A stretch of 64,000 nt of DNA from Planctomycetia bacterium (lineage in GTDB: Bacteria; Planctomycetota; Brocadiia; Brocadiales; Brocadiaceae), in the NCBI GenBank assembly GCA_015075005.1, contig JABTVC010000002.1:726259-790258 (forward strand). The letters are read 5' to 3'. Below are positions 36,437 through 44,426 of this stretch, piece after piece. The stretch's first letter is position 1. Every line of letters starts with the position of its first letter. Below the pieces are notes generated by a model that had not been told where the DNA came from, ran no database searches, and saw nothing but the letters and a program-made list of their open reading frames with translations. The position numbers and the translations under genes were made by a program.

Positions 36437-37561
36437 TTATTGACTACCTGGGAGAAGAACCCTGGAAAAATTCGTCGCACTCACCTTCGTCGCTTTCGTG
36501 CCGGAACTTGTAACGTTGTTAAATAGGGACAACACATCCTGCGCGTTCAACGCCCGATTGAAGATAAGGACTTCGTCTATACTTCCACGGAAAAAACCCC
36601 AATCGGTATACCTTGTTCCTATAGCCATATAATTCCGCTCCATTAATGGCACCACGATATTCCCTGATGGATGTGTTTGTGTATTCACCAACTGCCCGTC
36701 CACATATAACTTCTGTTCTCCTGTAGCCTTATTGTAGGTGCCAACCACATGATACCAACTCCCGTTCGAATCGGTAAAATCCTTTATTGCCTCTTTTACT
36801 GTCCTTGTCCCGCTTGCATTCCTTGTGGCCACGGCAAACCGAAGTCTATTGGGTGTAGCAGACTGAAAATACAAGTCAAATCCTTCCTGCAATTGCACAT
36901 TGGCATTATATTTAAAACCACCAAATATAACGTTGGTGCCAGATGCATTTTTATTGAACCATGCAGATACTGAAATCTCGTCATAATTCATACGAGGAAT
37001 TTTTACATAATCATTCCCGTCAAAATTCAATCCGCCCCCGATTTTACCCGCTGTCCACTGAGCCCCATAAATTGTGCCATGTTTGCCACCTTCTGATGAA
37101 TCACTGGCAATCGTTCCACCTCCCTCATCGAAGGCATAGAAGGCCTGCAGCGCTGACGGCCATGCCCCTGTCAGCGTGTATGGCTGGGTCTCGTCGAATT
37201 CACCATCGTAACCACAAGCCCTGATATAATAAGTGCCGGGTTCAAGCGCCTGGTATTCGATACTCTCTGATTCACCCGCAAGGTTTTCTGAAAAATCAAC
37301 CGGCTGGTGCGAGGAATTGTAGATCTCCAGGTCGTAATCTTTCTCTGGTGGCACACGGAGGTTCAGGGTGATCGTTCCTGGGTTCACTACGTTGATCTGA
37401 AAATAGTCATTATCGGCAGGGCTGCATATCTTCCCCGCATAGCTTTTCCCCGATATCAGCGGTCCAAAGGCGACGCTAAAATCGTCATTTGGCTCGTAAT
37501 CATCGGTACAGTCGGTCGACTTACTGAAGAGGATGCTGTCACTGGCCATGTTTGAATGCAC
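36437..37561 (-). CDS. SBBP surface protein, segment 5: PPC domain and LamG domain (C-terminus)
   Basis: DDYEPNDDFSVAFGPLISGK through GTYYIRACGYDGEFDETQPY is a bacterial pre-peptidase C-terminal (PPC) domain. AFYAFDEGGGTIASDSSEGG through NYMAIGTRYTDWGFFRGSID is a LamG/concanavalin-A-like jelly roll, ending EVLIFNRALNAQDVLSLFNN. Both are typical of secreted binding proteins. The segment joins the upstream frame when one A is added to GTCAAAATGAC near 37572. The last residues (FSRVLLPGSQ) run up to the IS remnant, so the native C-terminus may be altered. Confidence 0.8.
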   Translation of the reverse strand: MHSNMASDSILFSKSTDCTDDYEPNDDFSVAFGPLISGKSYAGKICSPADNDYFQINVVNPGTITLNLRVPPEKDYDLEIYNSSHQPVDFSENLAGESESIEYQALEPGTYYIRACGYDGEFDETQPYTLTGAWPSALQAFYAFDEGGGTIASDSSEGGKHGTIYGAQWTAGKIGGGLNFDGNDYVKIPRMNYDEISVSAWFNKNASGTNVIFGGFKYNANVQLQEGFDLYFQSATPNRLRFAVATRNASGTRTVKEAIKDFTDSNGSWYHVVGTYNKATGEQKLYVDGQLVNTQTHPSGNIVVPLMERNYMAIGTRYTDWGFFRGSIDEVLIFNRALNAQDVLSLFNNVTSSGTKATKVSATNFSRVLLPGSQ

Positions 37562-37854
37562 ACCGGAGTCATTTTGACCTTGAAATAGACGGTCTTCGTA
37601 CCATCACCCTTGCTCAGTTTAAAACGGGGTACCGTTGAGTAAGTCCGCCACTCGACGCCCGTGAATTCGGGCGACTCGCTGGCCATGTAGTGTGTGGGAT
37701 TGCCCATTACTGCATTATTCAGCGTCACCGTCCGCCTGTTGGTTCCGGCCGCACCATTGTTGATGCTAAATGAAGTGACTATGATCGGGGTTGGAACAGG
37801 ACTGGGGTTGGCACAGGTGTGACAGTGGGGTAGGCGTTGGTGAACTCGCCGGAG

Positions 37855-39219
37855 TCAGGGGTTGGCTCTCCCAAGGACAATGTCTCCAAATGCCGACGTA
37901 TCCAGATAATTATTTGCCGTTCCTATCCAGATTGCCTGCCCTTCACGACCTCCTCCGTTGTCGTCATCATTATACCCCACACTAAAGCCCATGGTCATAC
38001 CCGCTGTGGGGGCAACTCCCAGATTGCTCCAAGGTATGGCCAGTTCTATGCTATATCCACCGGAGATGGGTGCCCAGCCGTGTAACACACCCGTTGTCTT
38101 GCCATGCCGCTCAAAGAGTGTTGAATCGTTCCACCTCTTGATGAATTGGCGGTCGTAATTATCGTAGGTCGTGCCGTGGTTATGGTCTCCGTCAATATAG
38201 ATCTCGACACTATCATCTTCATGGACATACGTCGAATCATTGTAGAGGGCGTCGTCCAGTACCTTCATGCCCACATACAGGTAGGTACTATCCCAAAGCA
38301 CCCCGAACTTTGCGGTATTGTTCGTCGTCCCAATGACCACATTATTCACATCGGTTGCGATATCCCAGGCCGATTCGTCTAAGTTTCCATCCACAGTCAG
38401 CTTCGTGCTCACATAAGGCACGGCCACCGGATTTGCGGAAAGATTACTGTCAAACTTTGATACAAAGGCATCAGAAGGATAACCACTATAAGAAGTATCA
38501 TAAGCATCCGTGCTTGCGGGAAAATCTGATGAATAAGTATAACCAGCCACATAGATATTGCCGGATGAGTTGATAGCTATTGAAACACCTAGGTCACTTG
38601 AAGAGCCTCCCAAATATGTGGATGCAATGAGGTTGGTTAAATCCCCGCCGAGCTTCAAGACAAAGACATCTGCCGAACCATTATAAGAAGTATCATAAGC
38701 ACTAGGAGTTGTTGGAAAGTCTGATGAAGAAGTATAACCAGTTACATAGATATTACCATCAGAGTCTATGACTAAAGAAGGACTAAATTCACCGTCAGAT
38801 CCTCCCAGGTATGTTGATGCAAGGAGACTAGTTAAGTCTCCTATTAACTTTGAAATAAAGATATCAGAACCGCCATTATAAGAAGTATCGTAAGCACCAG
38901 GAGTTGTGGAAAAGTCTGATGAAGAAGTATAACCAGTTACATAGATATTGCCCTCTTCATCTATGGCTATTGAATTACCAGAATCCGAGCGAGAGCCTCC
39001 GTGTCCTCCTAAAAATGTGGATGCAAGGAGGCTTGTCAATTCACCATTAATCTTCGATATATAGGCATCGTAACCACCATTATAAGAAGTATCGTAAGCA
39101 CTAGGAGTTGTTGGAAAGTCTGATGACTCAGTCTCACCAGTTACATAGATATTACCATCAGAATCTATGGCTATAGATTCGACAAATTCAGTTTCAGATC
39201 CCCAGAAATGTGGATGCAA
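37855..39219 (-). CDS. SBBP surface protein, segment 4: SBBP repeats and CBM9-like domain
   Basis: About five SBBP repeats (GYTSSSDFPTTPSAYDTSYN type) are followed by a CBM9-like carbohydrate-binding domain from VPYVSTKLTVDGNLDESAWD through VEIYIDGDHNHGTTYDNYDR to IELAIPWSNLGVAPTAGMTM. CBM9 modules bind polysaccharide ends, and this variant is common in exported proteins. The frame stops at GRANP; adding single C bases in three C runs (37790-37862) yields a Thr/Pro linker (PLTPASSPTPTP, TVTPVPTPVPVPTP) into a domain with NNGAAGTNRRTVTLNNAVMG and SESPEFTGVEWRTYSTVPRF, read at 37728-37570. Confidence 0.75.
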   Translation of the reverse strand: MHPHFWGSETEFVESIAIDSDGNIYVTGETESSDFPTTPSAYDTSYNGGYDAYISKINGELTSLLASTFLGGHGGSRSDSGNSIAIDEEGNIYVTGYTSSSDFSTTPGAYDTSYNGGSDIFISKLIGDLTSLLASTYLGGSDGEFSPSLVIDSDGNIYVTGYTSSSDFPTTPSAYDTSYNGSADVFVLKLGGDLTNLIASTYLGGSSSDLGVSIAINSSGNIYVAGYTYSSDFPASTDAYDTSYSGYPSDAFVSKFDSNLSANPVAVPYVSTKLTVDGNLDESAWDIATDVNNVVIGTTNNTAKFGVLWDSTYLYVGMKVLDDALYNDSTYVHEDDSVEIYIDGDHNHGTTYDNYDRQFIKRWNDSTLFERHGKTTGVLHGWAPISGGYSIELAIPWSNLGVAPTAGMTMGFSVGYNDDDNGGGREGQAIWIGTANNYLDTSAFGDIVLGRANP

Positions 39220-39604
39220 ACAGGTTTGTTAATGCACCATCTAGTTTAGATATAAAGGTATCGTGATAACCACTAAATGAAGTGTCATAAGCGCCCGTCG
39301 TTGTTGGAAAGTTGGATGAAGCAGTAGTACCAGCCACATATACATTTCCACCAGAGTCGATAGCTATAGAACTTTGATAATCATATGTTCCACCCAAATA
39401 CGTGGATGAAATTAGGTCTGTTAAGTCCCCATTTAGCTTTGATATAAAAATATCGATGTTATAGTTATAAGAAGTATCATAAGCACCCTCGGTTACTGGA
39501 AAGTCTGATGACCCAGTCTCACCAGTTACATAGATATTACCATCAGAATCTATGGCTATAGATTTGACAAATTCAGTTTCAGATCCCCAGAAACGTGGAT
39601 ACAA
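39194..39604 (-). CDS. SBBP surface protein, segment 3: SBBP repeats
   Basis: Two to three repeat units, beginning [20 protein letters not shown] and ending FASTFLGI at a frameshift. Both ends carry the same sequence CTGGGGATCTGAAACTG, where the consensus LGGS requires a longer G run (likely six). It has no own ribosome-binding site and is part of the large gene. Confidence 0.7.
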   Translation of the reverse strand: MYPRFWGSETEFVKSIAIDSDGNIYVTGETGSSDFPVTEGAYDTSYNYNIDIFISKLNGDLTDLISSTYLGGTYDYQSSIAIDSGGNVYVAGTTASSNFPTTTGAYDTSFSGYHDTFISKLDGALTNLFASTFLGI

Positions 39605-39613
39605 GCAAGTTAG

Positions 39614-40195
39614 TTAAATCTTCATTGAGCTTTGATACAAAAATATCCGTAGAACCATTATTAGAAGAGTCATATACACCAACGGTTGTTGGAAAGTCCA
39701 AGAATCCGTATAACCAGCTACATATATATTTCCTCTTGAGTCTATAACTATCGAACTAGCATAATCACTGCCAAATCCATTTCCTCCCAAATATGTAGCT
39801 GCAAGCAGGCTTAAATCGCCACTAAGTTTTGATACAAAGGCATCACCATAACCACCATTAAAAGAGGTATCATAAGCACCCGGGGTTGCTGCAAGATCTG
39901 ACGACCCAATCAAACCTGTTACATAGACATTTCCCACGGAGTCTATCGCTAGAGAATTGACCGTGTAGGAATATCCGCCCAAATATGTGTATGCAAGGAG
40001 GCTGGTTAGTGTCCCATTGAGCTTTGATACATCAGAGCTATTACAACCGGGGTAACATGTAGCAGTACTGGCGACACATATATTTCCACTTAAGTCTATG
40101 GCTAAAGATTTAACATAATTCGTATTTCCACCTCCAAGATATGTGGAAGCAAGGAGGCTCGCTAAATCACCATTTAGCTTTGATATAAAAGCCAA
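39614..40195 (-). CDS. SBBP surface protein, segment 2: SBBP repeats
   Basis: Four SBBP-type units are present, for example [20 protein letters not shown] and [20 protein letters not shown]. The segment has no start of its own and reads as a direct continuation of segment 1 once one A is added near 40240. Its end ([10 protein letters not shown]..) departs from the repeat consensus because one G is missing from TTGGACTTT near 39698; with it the text reads [19 protein letters not shown]. Confidence 0.7.
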   Translation of the reverse strand: MAFISKLNGDLASLLASTYLGGGNTNYVKSLAIDLSGNICVASTATCYPGCNSSDVSKLNGTLTSLLAYTYLGGYSYTVNSLAIDSVGNVYVTGLIGSSDLAATPGAYDTSFNGGYGDAFVSKLSGDLSLLAATYLGGNGFGSDYASSIVIDSRGNIYVAGYTDSWTFQQPLVYMTLLIMVLRIFLYQSSMKI

Positions 40196-40226
40196 AATTT
40201 CAACACGACAAGGATACCAATCACCT

Positions 40227-42065
40227 TCACAGAAAGATGTTTATAAGCACCGGAGGTTGTAGGAAAGTCGTGCAGTGAATCAGTACGACCAGCCACATAG
40301 ACATTTCCCCTGAGTCTATAGCTATAGAGGAGGCCCGATCGTCGTTAATTCCTCCCAAATATGTGGATGAAATGAGGCTGGTTAAATCACCATTGAGCTT
40401 TGATACAAAGGCATCATCACTACCATTAAAAGAAGTATCATAAGCACCCTGAGTTGTTGGAAAGTCTGACGACCAACTCCAACCAGTCACATAGATGTTC
40501 TCCTTTGCGTCTATGGCTATAGCACTAATAGTTCCTCCACTCAAAGATTTAGATGCAAGGAGGCTTGTTAAATCACCATTGAATTTCGATACCGTATCAC
40601 CCCCAGCCACATAGACATTTCCCCCTGTGTCTATGGCTATAGAACTAATAGATCCTCCACTCAAAGATTTAGATACAAGGAGACTTGTTAACGCCCCATT
40701 GAGCTTCAATACCGTATCACCCCCAGCCACATAGATATTTCCCTCTGTGTCTATAATTATGGCACTGATAGATACTCCTATATAGGTGGATGCAAGGAGG
40801 CTTGTTAAATCACCATTGAACTTCGATACAAAGCCGCCGCCACCAGAAGTATTATAAGCACCGGTGGTTGTGGGAAAATCTGATGATTGAGTTTCGCCAG
40901 CCACATAAATATTTCCATGAGAATCTATGGCTATAGCATTGCCAGAATCAAAACCAGATCCTGAGCCGCCCAAATAGGTAGATGCAAGGAGGGGGTCTAT
41001 TACAATCCCCTGTGTCTTGTCATATTTTTCCAGTTTAAAACTATATTCATTCCCTGTTACAACATACGTAGATTCAATGTATTGTCTGCCCCCGATATCC
41101 CCATCACCCCCGGCCCTTCCCTCAAGGGGAGCGGAAGACCTGTTTTCTTTTGTAGCAGAAGAAGGAACTTTGGGTTCCTGGTAGACTATGGGTTTTGTAA
41201 ACTTAACGATTCCTAACGCCGTCTCTGCCTCAAGCTGCCCTTCTTCATTCACCCTTAATGCCTTTGCCCCACTGAGCTTCATCTTTATCATCCCAGGGTC
41301 AGCGCCAGGCTTCACATAAAAGAGCTTTTCCACGTTATTCCCGTATGCCTTCAGCTTGAGTTCTATCCCCTCGTAAGCCTCTCCAAGGGTTACTACATCA
41401 TACGTCGGAATATGTGTCTTATGCTTCGATGGGTCATTTCCCCTGAAGTCGTTTACCGTTGTTATGGACTTCATTTCCCCTTGTATCTTATTAATCCTGC
41501 CGCCGACAATCTCCTCTTTCAGGACTACGCCCCTTGCCTCTTTTTCCTGTTTGGCCTCAGAAGCGCCTTGTTTCCTGCCGTGCTGAGGGCCTGCCTGTCC
41601 TGAAGAATCAGGCACAGGGGAAATAGGGTGCATCTCAAATCCCCTGGTATTTCCCCTTGCGAAAGGGGGCGCAAACCTTTCCACTCTCCCTTTGTTCATG
41701 GGAGATACAGGGGGATTTACCGGTCTGGTGCGGGCATCTGCCCCTACATTTTTTCGATAGGGCAGGGCATAGACAATTTCCCCGTCTTTTGTGACAAAGA
41801 CCGTGCCTCCAAAGGTGTTGGCATAGAATGCCACCTTCTCATCCGTTTGCCCTTCATTGGCAATGAATGGCATCTGGAGTTTTTTTGTCCTTTGCGTGAT
41901 CTCCGCCGTGTTTAATTTTGGATGCTGGATTTCGGATTGCGGATTTGAAGGTCTGGATGATGGCCCACTCATATCATCCTGCCCGGCCAGAAGTATGTTG
42001 GGTAGAGACAGTATCAACAAAAGAACCACAGATAATACGACAAAGCCCCTCATTTCCCTCTTCAT
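40227..42065 (-). CDS. SBBP surface protein, segment 1: signal peptide, DUF7948-like domain, first SBBP repeats
   Basis: The start at 42065 (MKREMRGFVVLSVVLLLILS) opens a clear signal peptide ending near NILLAGQ. The frame is open to 42278, but that upstream part is riboswitch and terminator sequence. Residues about 45-400 hold a DUF7948-like domain (FIANEGQTDEKVAFYANTFG, VKPGADPGMIKMKLSGAKAL). A low-complexity insert (NPPVSPMNKGRVERFAPPFA) looks like translated intergenic repeat DNA. SBBP repeats of about 50 residues follow, with [20 protein letters not shown] as a typical unit. The frame fails near 40305 where one G is missing from GGGG. Confidence 0.78.
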   Translation of the reverse strand: MKREMRGFVVLSVVLLLILSLPNILLAGQDDMSGPSSRPSNPQSEIQHPKLNTAEITQRTKKLQMPFIANEGQTDEKVAFYANTFGGTVFVTKDGEIVYALPYRKNVGADARTRPVNPPVSPMNKGRVERFAPPFARGNTRGFEMHPISPVPDSSGQAGPQHGRKQGASEAKQEKEARGVVLKEEIVGGRINKIQGEMKSITTVNDFRGNDPSKHKTHIPTYDVVTLGEAYEGIELKLKAYGNNVEKLFYVKPGADPGMIKMKLSGAKALRVNEEGQLEAETALGIVKFTKPIVYQEPKVPSSATKENRSSAPLEGRAGGDGDIGGRQYIESTYVVTGNEYSFKLEKYDKTQGIVIDPLLASTYLGGSGSGFDSGNAIAIDSHGNIYVAGETQSSDFPTTTGAYNTSGGGGFVSKFNGDLTSLLASTYIGVSISAIIIDTEGNIYVAGGDTVLKLNGALTSLLVSKSLSGGSISSIAIDTGGNVYVAGGDTVSKFNGDLTSLLASKSLSGGTISAIAIDAKENIYVTGWSWSSDFPTTQGAYDTSFNGSDDAFVSKLNGDLTSLISSTYLGGINDDRASSIAIDSGEMSMWLVVLIHCTTFLQPPVLINIFL

Positions 42066-42081
42066 CTTCCTATCCCCCATA

Positions 42082-42136
42082 AAAACAAAAAGCCTTACTG
42101 TAAAGATATCTACAAAATATCTTCGGCAGTAAGGCT
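42082..42136 (-). terminator. Intrinsic terminator of the c-di-GMP riboswitch
   Basis: On the minus strand AGCCTTACTG pairs with CAGTAAGGCT (10 bp, perfect), with a further internal stem AAGATAT/ATATCTT, followed directly by TTTTTGTTTTT. The hairpin sits between the aptamer and the first ATG and shares bases (AGCC) with the 3' edge of the aptamer. This is the classic expression platform for transcription control. Confidence 0.85.
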
Positions 42137-42300
42137 GTCTTACCATAAGCCGTTTAATCGGCTTAAACAGTTCAAACAGTTCAAACCGCTTAAACCGTTT
42201 AAACCGTTTAAACGGCTTAAACCGTTTAATCCGTTTCAACAGCTTATGGAGATCCTTTGCTTTGCGTCCCCTGATCACTCAGGGTTTGCCTTTATCGTGA
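42133..42300 (-). promoter_or_regulatory. Cyclic-di-GMP riboswitch (GEMM-I)
   Basis: The minus strand reads AAAGGCAAA, then the hairpin CCCTGA-GTGA-TCAGGG with a GNRA loop, then GGACGCAAAGC, the most conserved part of GEMM-I aptamers. A second hairpin follows with stem CCATAAGC/GCTTATGG, then GGTAAGACAGCC in the place of the conserved 3' GGTAGGTAGCGG strand. This order is diagnostic. The second hairpin holds a 91-nt loop region of 9-nt repeats (TTTAAACGG type), far longer than usual. It lies between a promoter and an intrinsic terminator ahead of the SBBP surface protein. Binding of c-di-GMP should decide read-through; the direction (on or off) cannot be read with certainty. Confidence 0.88.
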
Positions 42301-42314
42301 TAAAACTGAATATA

Positions 42315-42344
42315 TTACTAGCATATTTAGAAACCAAATGCCAA
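42315..42344 (-). promoter_or_regulatory. Putative promoter of the riboswitch-SBBP transcript
   Basis: TTGGCA and TAGTAA are 18 bp apart on the minus strand, and transcription from them would begin close to the 5' edge of the aptamer. The -10 is imperfect, so the position matters more than the score. Confidence 0.45.
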
Positions 42345-42369
42345 CAGATTTATTCAACAACGAAGCTAC

Positions 42370-43110
42370 TCATTTGATCTCCGGGGTTGCATACAGATCA
42401 AAAGGATTCGTTCTCAGGGCAAAAGAAAAGAGATAGGGATACTGATCCTTTAAATGTTTCATGTACTGCAGCCATTCAGAAATTAATACAATATATGCCC
42501 GTTTTATATCGCCGGAGAAATGCGCATAGTCGGCGGTCGACAGTTTTCTTGTGTCCGCCCTGGCAACTAATTCTTCCGTCAGATGAGATATCGCCCAAAG
42601 AAGTTCTGTGAATGATTCATGTTCTAGGAGATTGGAGTTTTCCAGCAGACGCAACAAAAAATCTCTTTTCGCCAAAAGGAAATTGCGTAAATCTTCCAAA
42701 TCGCCTTTTTGACTATCAATTTGATAATCGTAATCCTTAAGCCTCCTGGCCGTGTCAGAAAATTTTTGCCCTGTCCAATCGTTACTCACAAGAAGATTTT
42801 CCCTGGTCGTATTAAAGTGGCAATCAAACTGCGAAAAACACTTTAAGAGCTTTATTCCAACTTCACAGAAGAACGTGCCAATGACCATATTTAACTTTTT
42901 CATCATGGAGCGCTTCTCTCTCTTATCCAGCAACCGGTGAACAATCAGCGTAACGAACAAAACCTCAATCGGAACAAACGCTATATCCCCAATCAAATAA
43001 ATAAAGATATGGTGGGTATCCTGAAAAATTGCGTAATGAACGAAATAAAAGAATACCGATATTGCAACGAGAGATAAACCCAGATATATCTGCCAATCAA
43101 ATCGCTTCAT
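42370..43110 (-). CDS. Membrane protein of unknown function
   Basis: The 246-residue protein has two N-terminal membrane helices (IYLGLSLVAISVFFYFVHYA and FIYLIGDIAFVPIEVLFVTL) and then a soluble, helix-rich domain of about 175 residues with TARRLKDYDYQIDSQKGDLE and FLLAKRDFLLRLLENSNLLE. No family is recognised with certainty. The 5' end overlaps the truncated cysteine synthase fragment by 14 bp. It lies just upstream of the riboswitch promoter but on the same strand, so it could run into the riboswitch. Confidence 0.7.
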   Translation of the reverse strand: MKRFDWQIYLGLSLVAISVFFYFVHYAIFQDTHHIFIYLIGDIAFVPIEVLFVTLIVHRLLDKREKRSMMKKLNMVIGTFFCEVGIKLLKCFSQFDCHFNTTRENLLVSNDWTGQKFSDTARRLKDYDYQIDSQKGDLEDLRNFLLAKRDFLLRLLENSNLLEHESFTELLWAISHLTEELVARADTRKLSTADYAHFSGDIKRAYIVLISEWLQYMKHLKDQYPYLFSFALRTNPFDLYATPEIK

Positions 43111-43456
43111 GTACCATTACCTCAAAAACCCCCCTGAATAAAATGAAAATGCCTGCTTTTTGGACATATGAATCCGGTGTTTCTTTCGCTATCTTTTTGG
43201 CAACGCTGTAATAACTCTCGGGGGAATCCGGAGGGACATCCGTAGGAGTTATCACAACCTTCGCGCCAAATGCCCTCATGAGGTTCTTTTTTTCATCGCT
43301 CATCTTGTCAGGCATGGTGATGATGCATGGGTAACCTTTTACAGCCGCAATCATGGCAAGGGCAGCGCCTGTGTTGCCAGAGGAGTTTTCCACGATGGTG
43401 CCGCCAGGTTTTAAAAGCCCCCTCTTTTCAGCATCCTCAAGGATAAACATGGACAT
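43097..43456 (-). pseudogene. Cysteine synthase fragment
   Basis: The 119-residue frame holds the middle of a fold-type II PLP enzyme: EDAEKRGLLKPGGTIVENSS, GNTGAALAMIAAVKGYPCII and MPDKMSDEKKNLMRAFGAKV, the signature of CysK/cystathionine beta-synthase. The N-terminal part with the PLP lysine (SxKDR) is absent, and the similarity ends at about AKETPDSYV, after which the tail is unrelated. It therefore cannot be catalytic. A palindromic repeat lies just upstream at 43491-43522, where the 5' part of the gene should be. Confidence 0.78.
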
Positions 43457-43490
43457 CCTGCTTCTTCAAAATTACTCAATGGCAAGCCAG

Positions 43491-43522
43491 ACACGGACAA
43501 ACAAAGTTTGTCCATGTCACCC
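43491..43522. repeat. Dispersed palindromic repeat, copy 3
   Basis: Core GGACAAACAAAGTTTGTCC plus tail ATGTCACCCT, the same unit as at 2015-2046 and 31754-31786. It borders the truncated end of the cysteine synthase fragment. Confidence 0.7.
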
Positions 43523-43594
43523 TAAAAACCGCATGAATAAAAGCCTATAGAATTCACCTTGATATTCTGTAATTATCCATTACCCCTGTCTGCG

Positions 43595-44170
43595 TCAGCT
43601 GTTTTTGATCTGCTTACCTACGGAGAATGCCTTGCCAAGGCATCTACCGGCCCCATAATAGGCGCGGACCTCCGGGGCATATAAGATAGGATGTATTTTC
43701 TCTATATCAATCGTCCCCTCTTCCCCAAACACAGATGCGTCAGCTTTAACATCCATGATTTCACCAATAAACTGTGTGTGCAATCCTATTTCAACGGTGT
43801 GCGTTAGTTTACATTCCAAAATGAGAGAAAACTCTTTGATATACGGGGCATCTACCAGATCACTCTTTACCGGGGTGAGTCCGGATACGGAAAACTTGTC
43901 TTCCTTTCCACCTGATACCATCCCGAAATAATCGGCCTCCCGGACATGCGATTCCGAAGGAATATTTATGGTAAAGGCCTTCCGGTACACCACATTCCCA
44001 TACGTATACGTGGCCTTCCTGAGAGAAATTGCGATAGATGGCGGACTGGAACAACACAGCCCTCCCCACGCAACGTTCATTGCATTTGGTTTTCCCGTCT
44101 TGTCATACGTTCCCACAATAAAGACCGGGGTTAGACATACGATGGTCTTTGCACCTAAAGATTTTTTCAC
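43595..44170 (-). CDS. Flavin reductase family protein (FMN-binding split barrel)
   Basis: The 191-residue protein is a flavin-reductase-like/flavoredoxin family member: [47 protein letters not shown] and GSGG-type loop [15 protein letters not shown]. These proteins bind FMN and pass electrons between NAD(P)H or ferredoxin and other carriers. The start at 44170 is GTG, preceded by GGAGG at 6 nt. It heads a leftward group with redox and stress genes; no exact partner is evident. Confidence 0.85.
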   Translation of the reverse strand: MKKSLGAKTIVCLTPVFIVGTYDKTGKPNAMNVAWGGLCCSSPPSIAISLRKATYTYGNVVYRKAFTINIPSESHVREADYFGMVSGGKEDKFSVSGLTPVKSDLVDAPYIKEFSLILECKLTHTVEIGLHTQFIGEIMDVKADASVFGEEGTIDIEKIHPILYAPEVRAYYGAGRCLGKAFSVGKQIKNS

Positions 44171-44253
44171 AATCTTCCTCCATGCTTCAAGCTAAAAAGT
44201 CCCCTCCTGGCAGGGGATTAAGGGGTGGGTAAGTCAGTAATTCGTGAGATATT

Positions 44254-44287
44254 TCATAACCCGAACGAGTCGGAAAAGAAAGTCCTT
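44254..44287. repeat. CCGAACGAGTCGG dispersed repeat, copy 2
   Basis: Direct repeat of 27314-27348. Nearby lie two small hairpins of the 'TCCCCTCCTGGCAGGGGA' (44207-44224) and 'CTCCTT-CGT-AAGGAG' (44353-44367) kind, both of which look like the intergenic repeats seen elsewhere in the window (for example CCCCC-ACTGGC-GGGGG at 57740-57755). Confidence 0.6.
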
Positions 44288-44426
44288 TATCATTTTCATT
44301 CATCATTCTTTGCGGCTTCGTGTCTCTGTGTGATTACTTCTCCCCTTTCTCCCCTCCTTCGTAAGGAGGAGAAAAAGGGGTGATTGCAAGTACACAGTTA
44401 CTGTGTACTTTTTTCAAACAGCCATG

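Larger units (their letters stand above)
36437..42065 (-). pseudogene. Giant SBBP-repeat surface protein gene, reading frame interrupted (probably one ~1,880-residue protein)
   Basis: Consecutive minus-strand frames at 42065-40227, 40195-39614, 39604-39194, 39219-37855, the 37728 frame and 37561-36437 encode contiguous parts of one protein. Order: signal peptide, DUF7948-like domain, about ten or more SBBP propeller repeats, CBM9-like domain, Pro/Thr linker, a small beta domain, PPC domain, LamG domain. Each junction is repaired by adding one or two bases to a short G, C or A run; no insertion is needed. That points to sequence error rather than true inactivation. The architecture is that of an exported adhesin or matrix protein. 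A c-di-GMP riboswitch stands upstream. An IS remnant directly follows the stop. Confidence 0.75.

Noticed and set aside
35697..36453. Matching CCTGGGAGA sequences on both sides of the transposase remnant, possibly a target-site duplication
   Set aside because: Too short and imperfect to separate from chance, and one copy lies inside the end of the SBBP gene frame.
37855..41000. CRISPR-like periodicity in the repeats
   Set aside because: The repeats are coding (SBBP units of about 150 bp), with no constant direct repeat plus unique spacer pattern and no cas genes.
42151..42241. 9-nt repeats as a CRISPR or phase-variable coding tract
   Set aside because: They lie in the untranslated riboswitch region and are too short and continuous for CRISPR.
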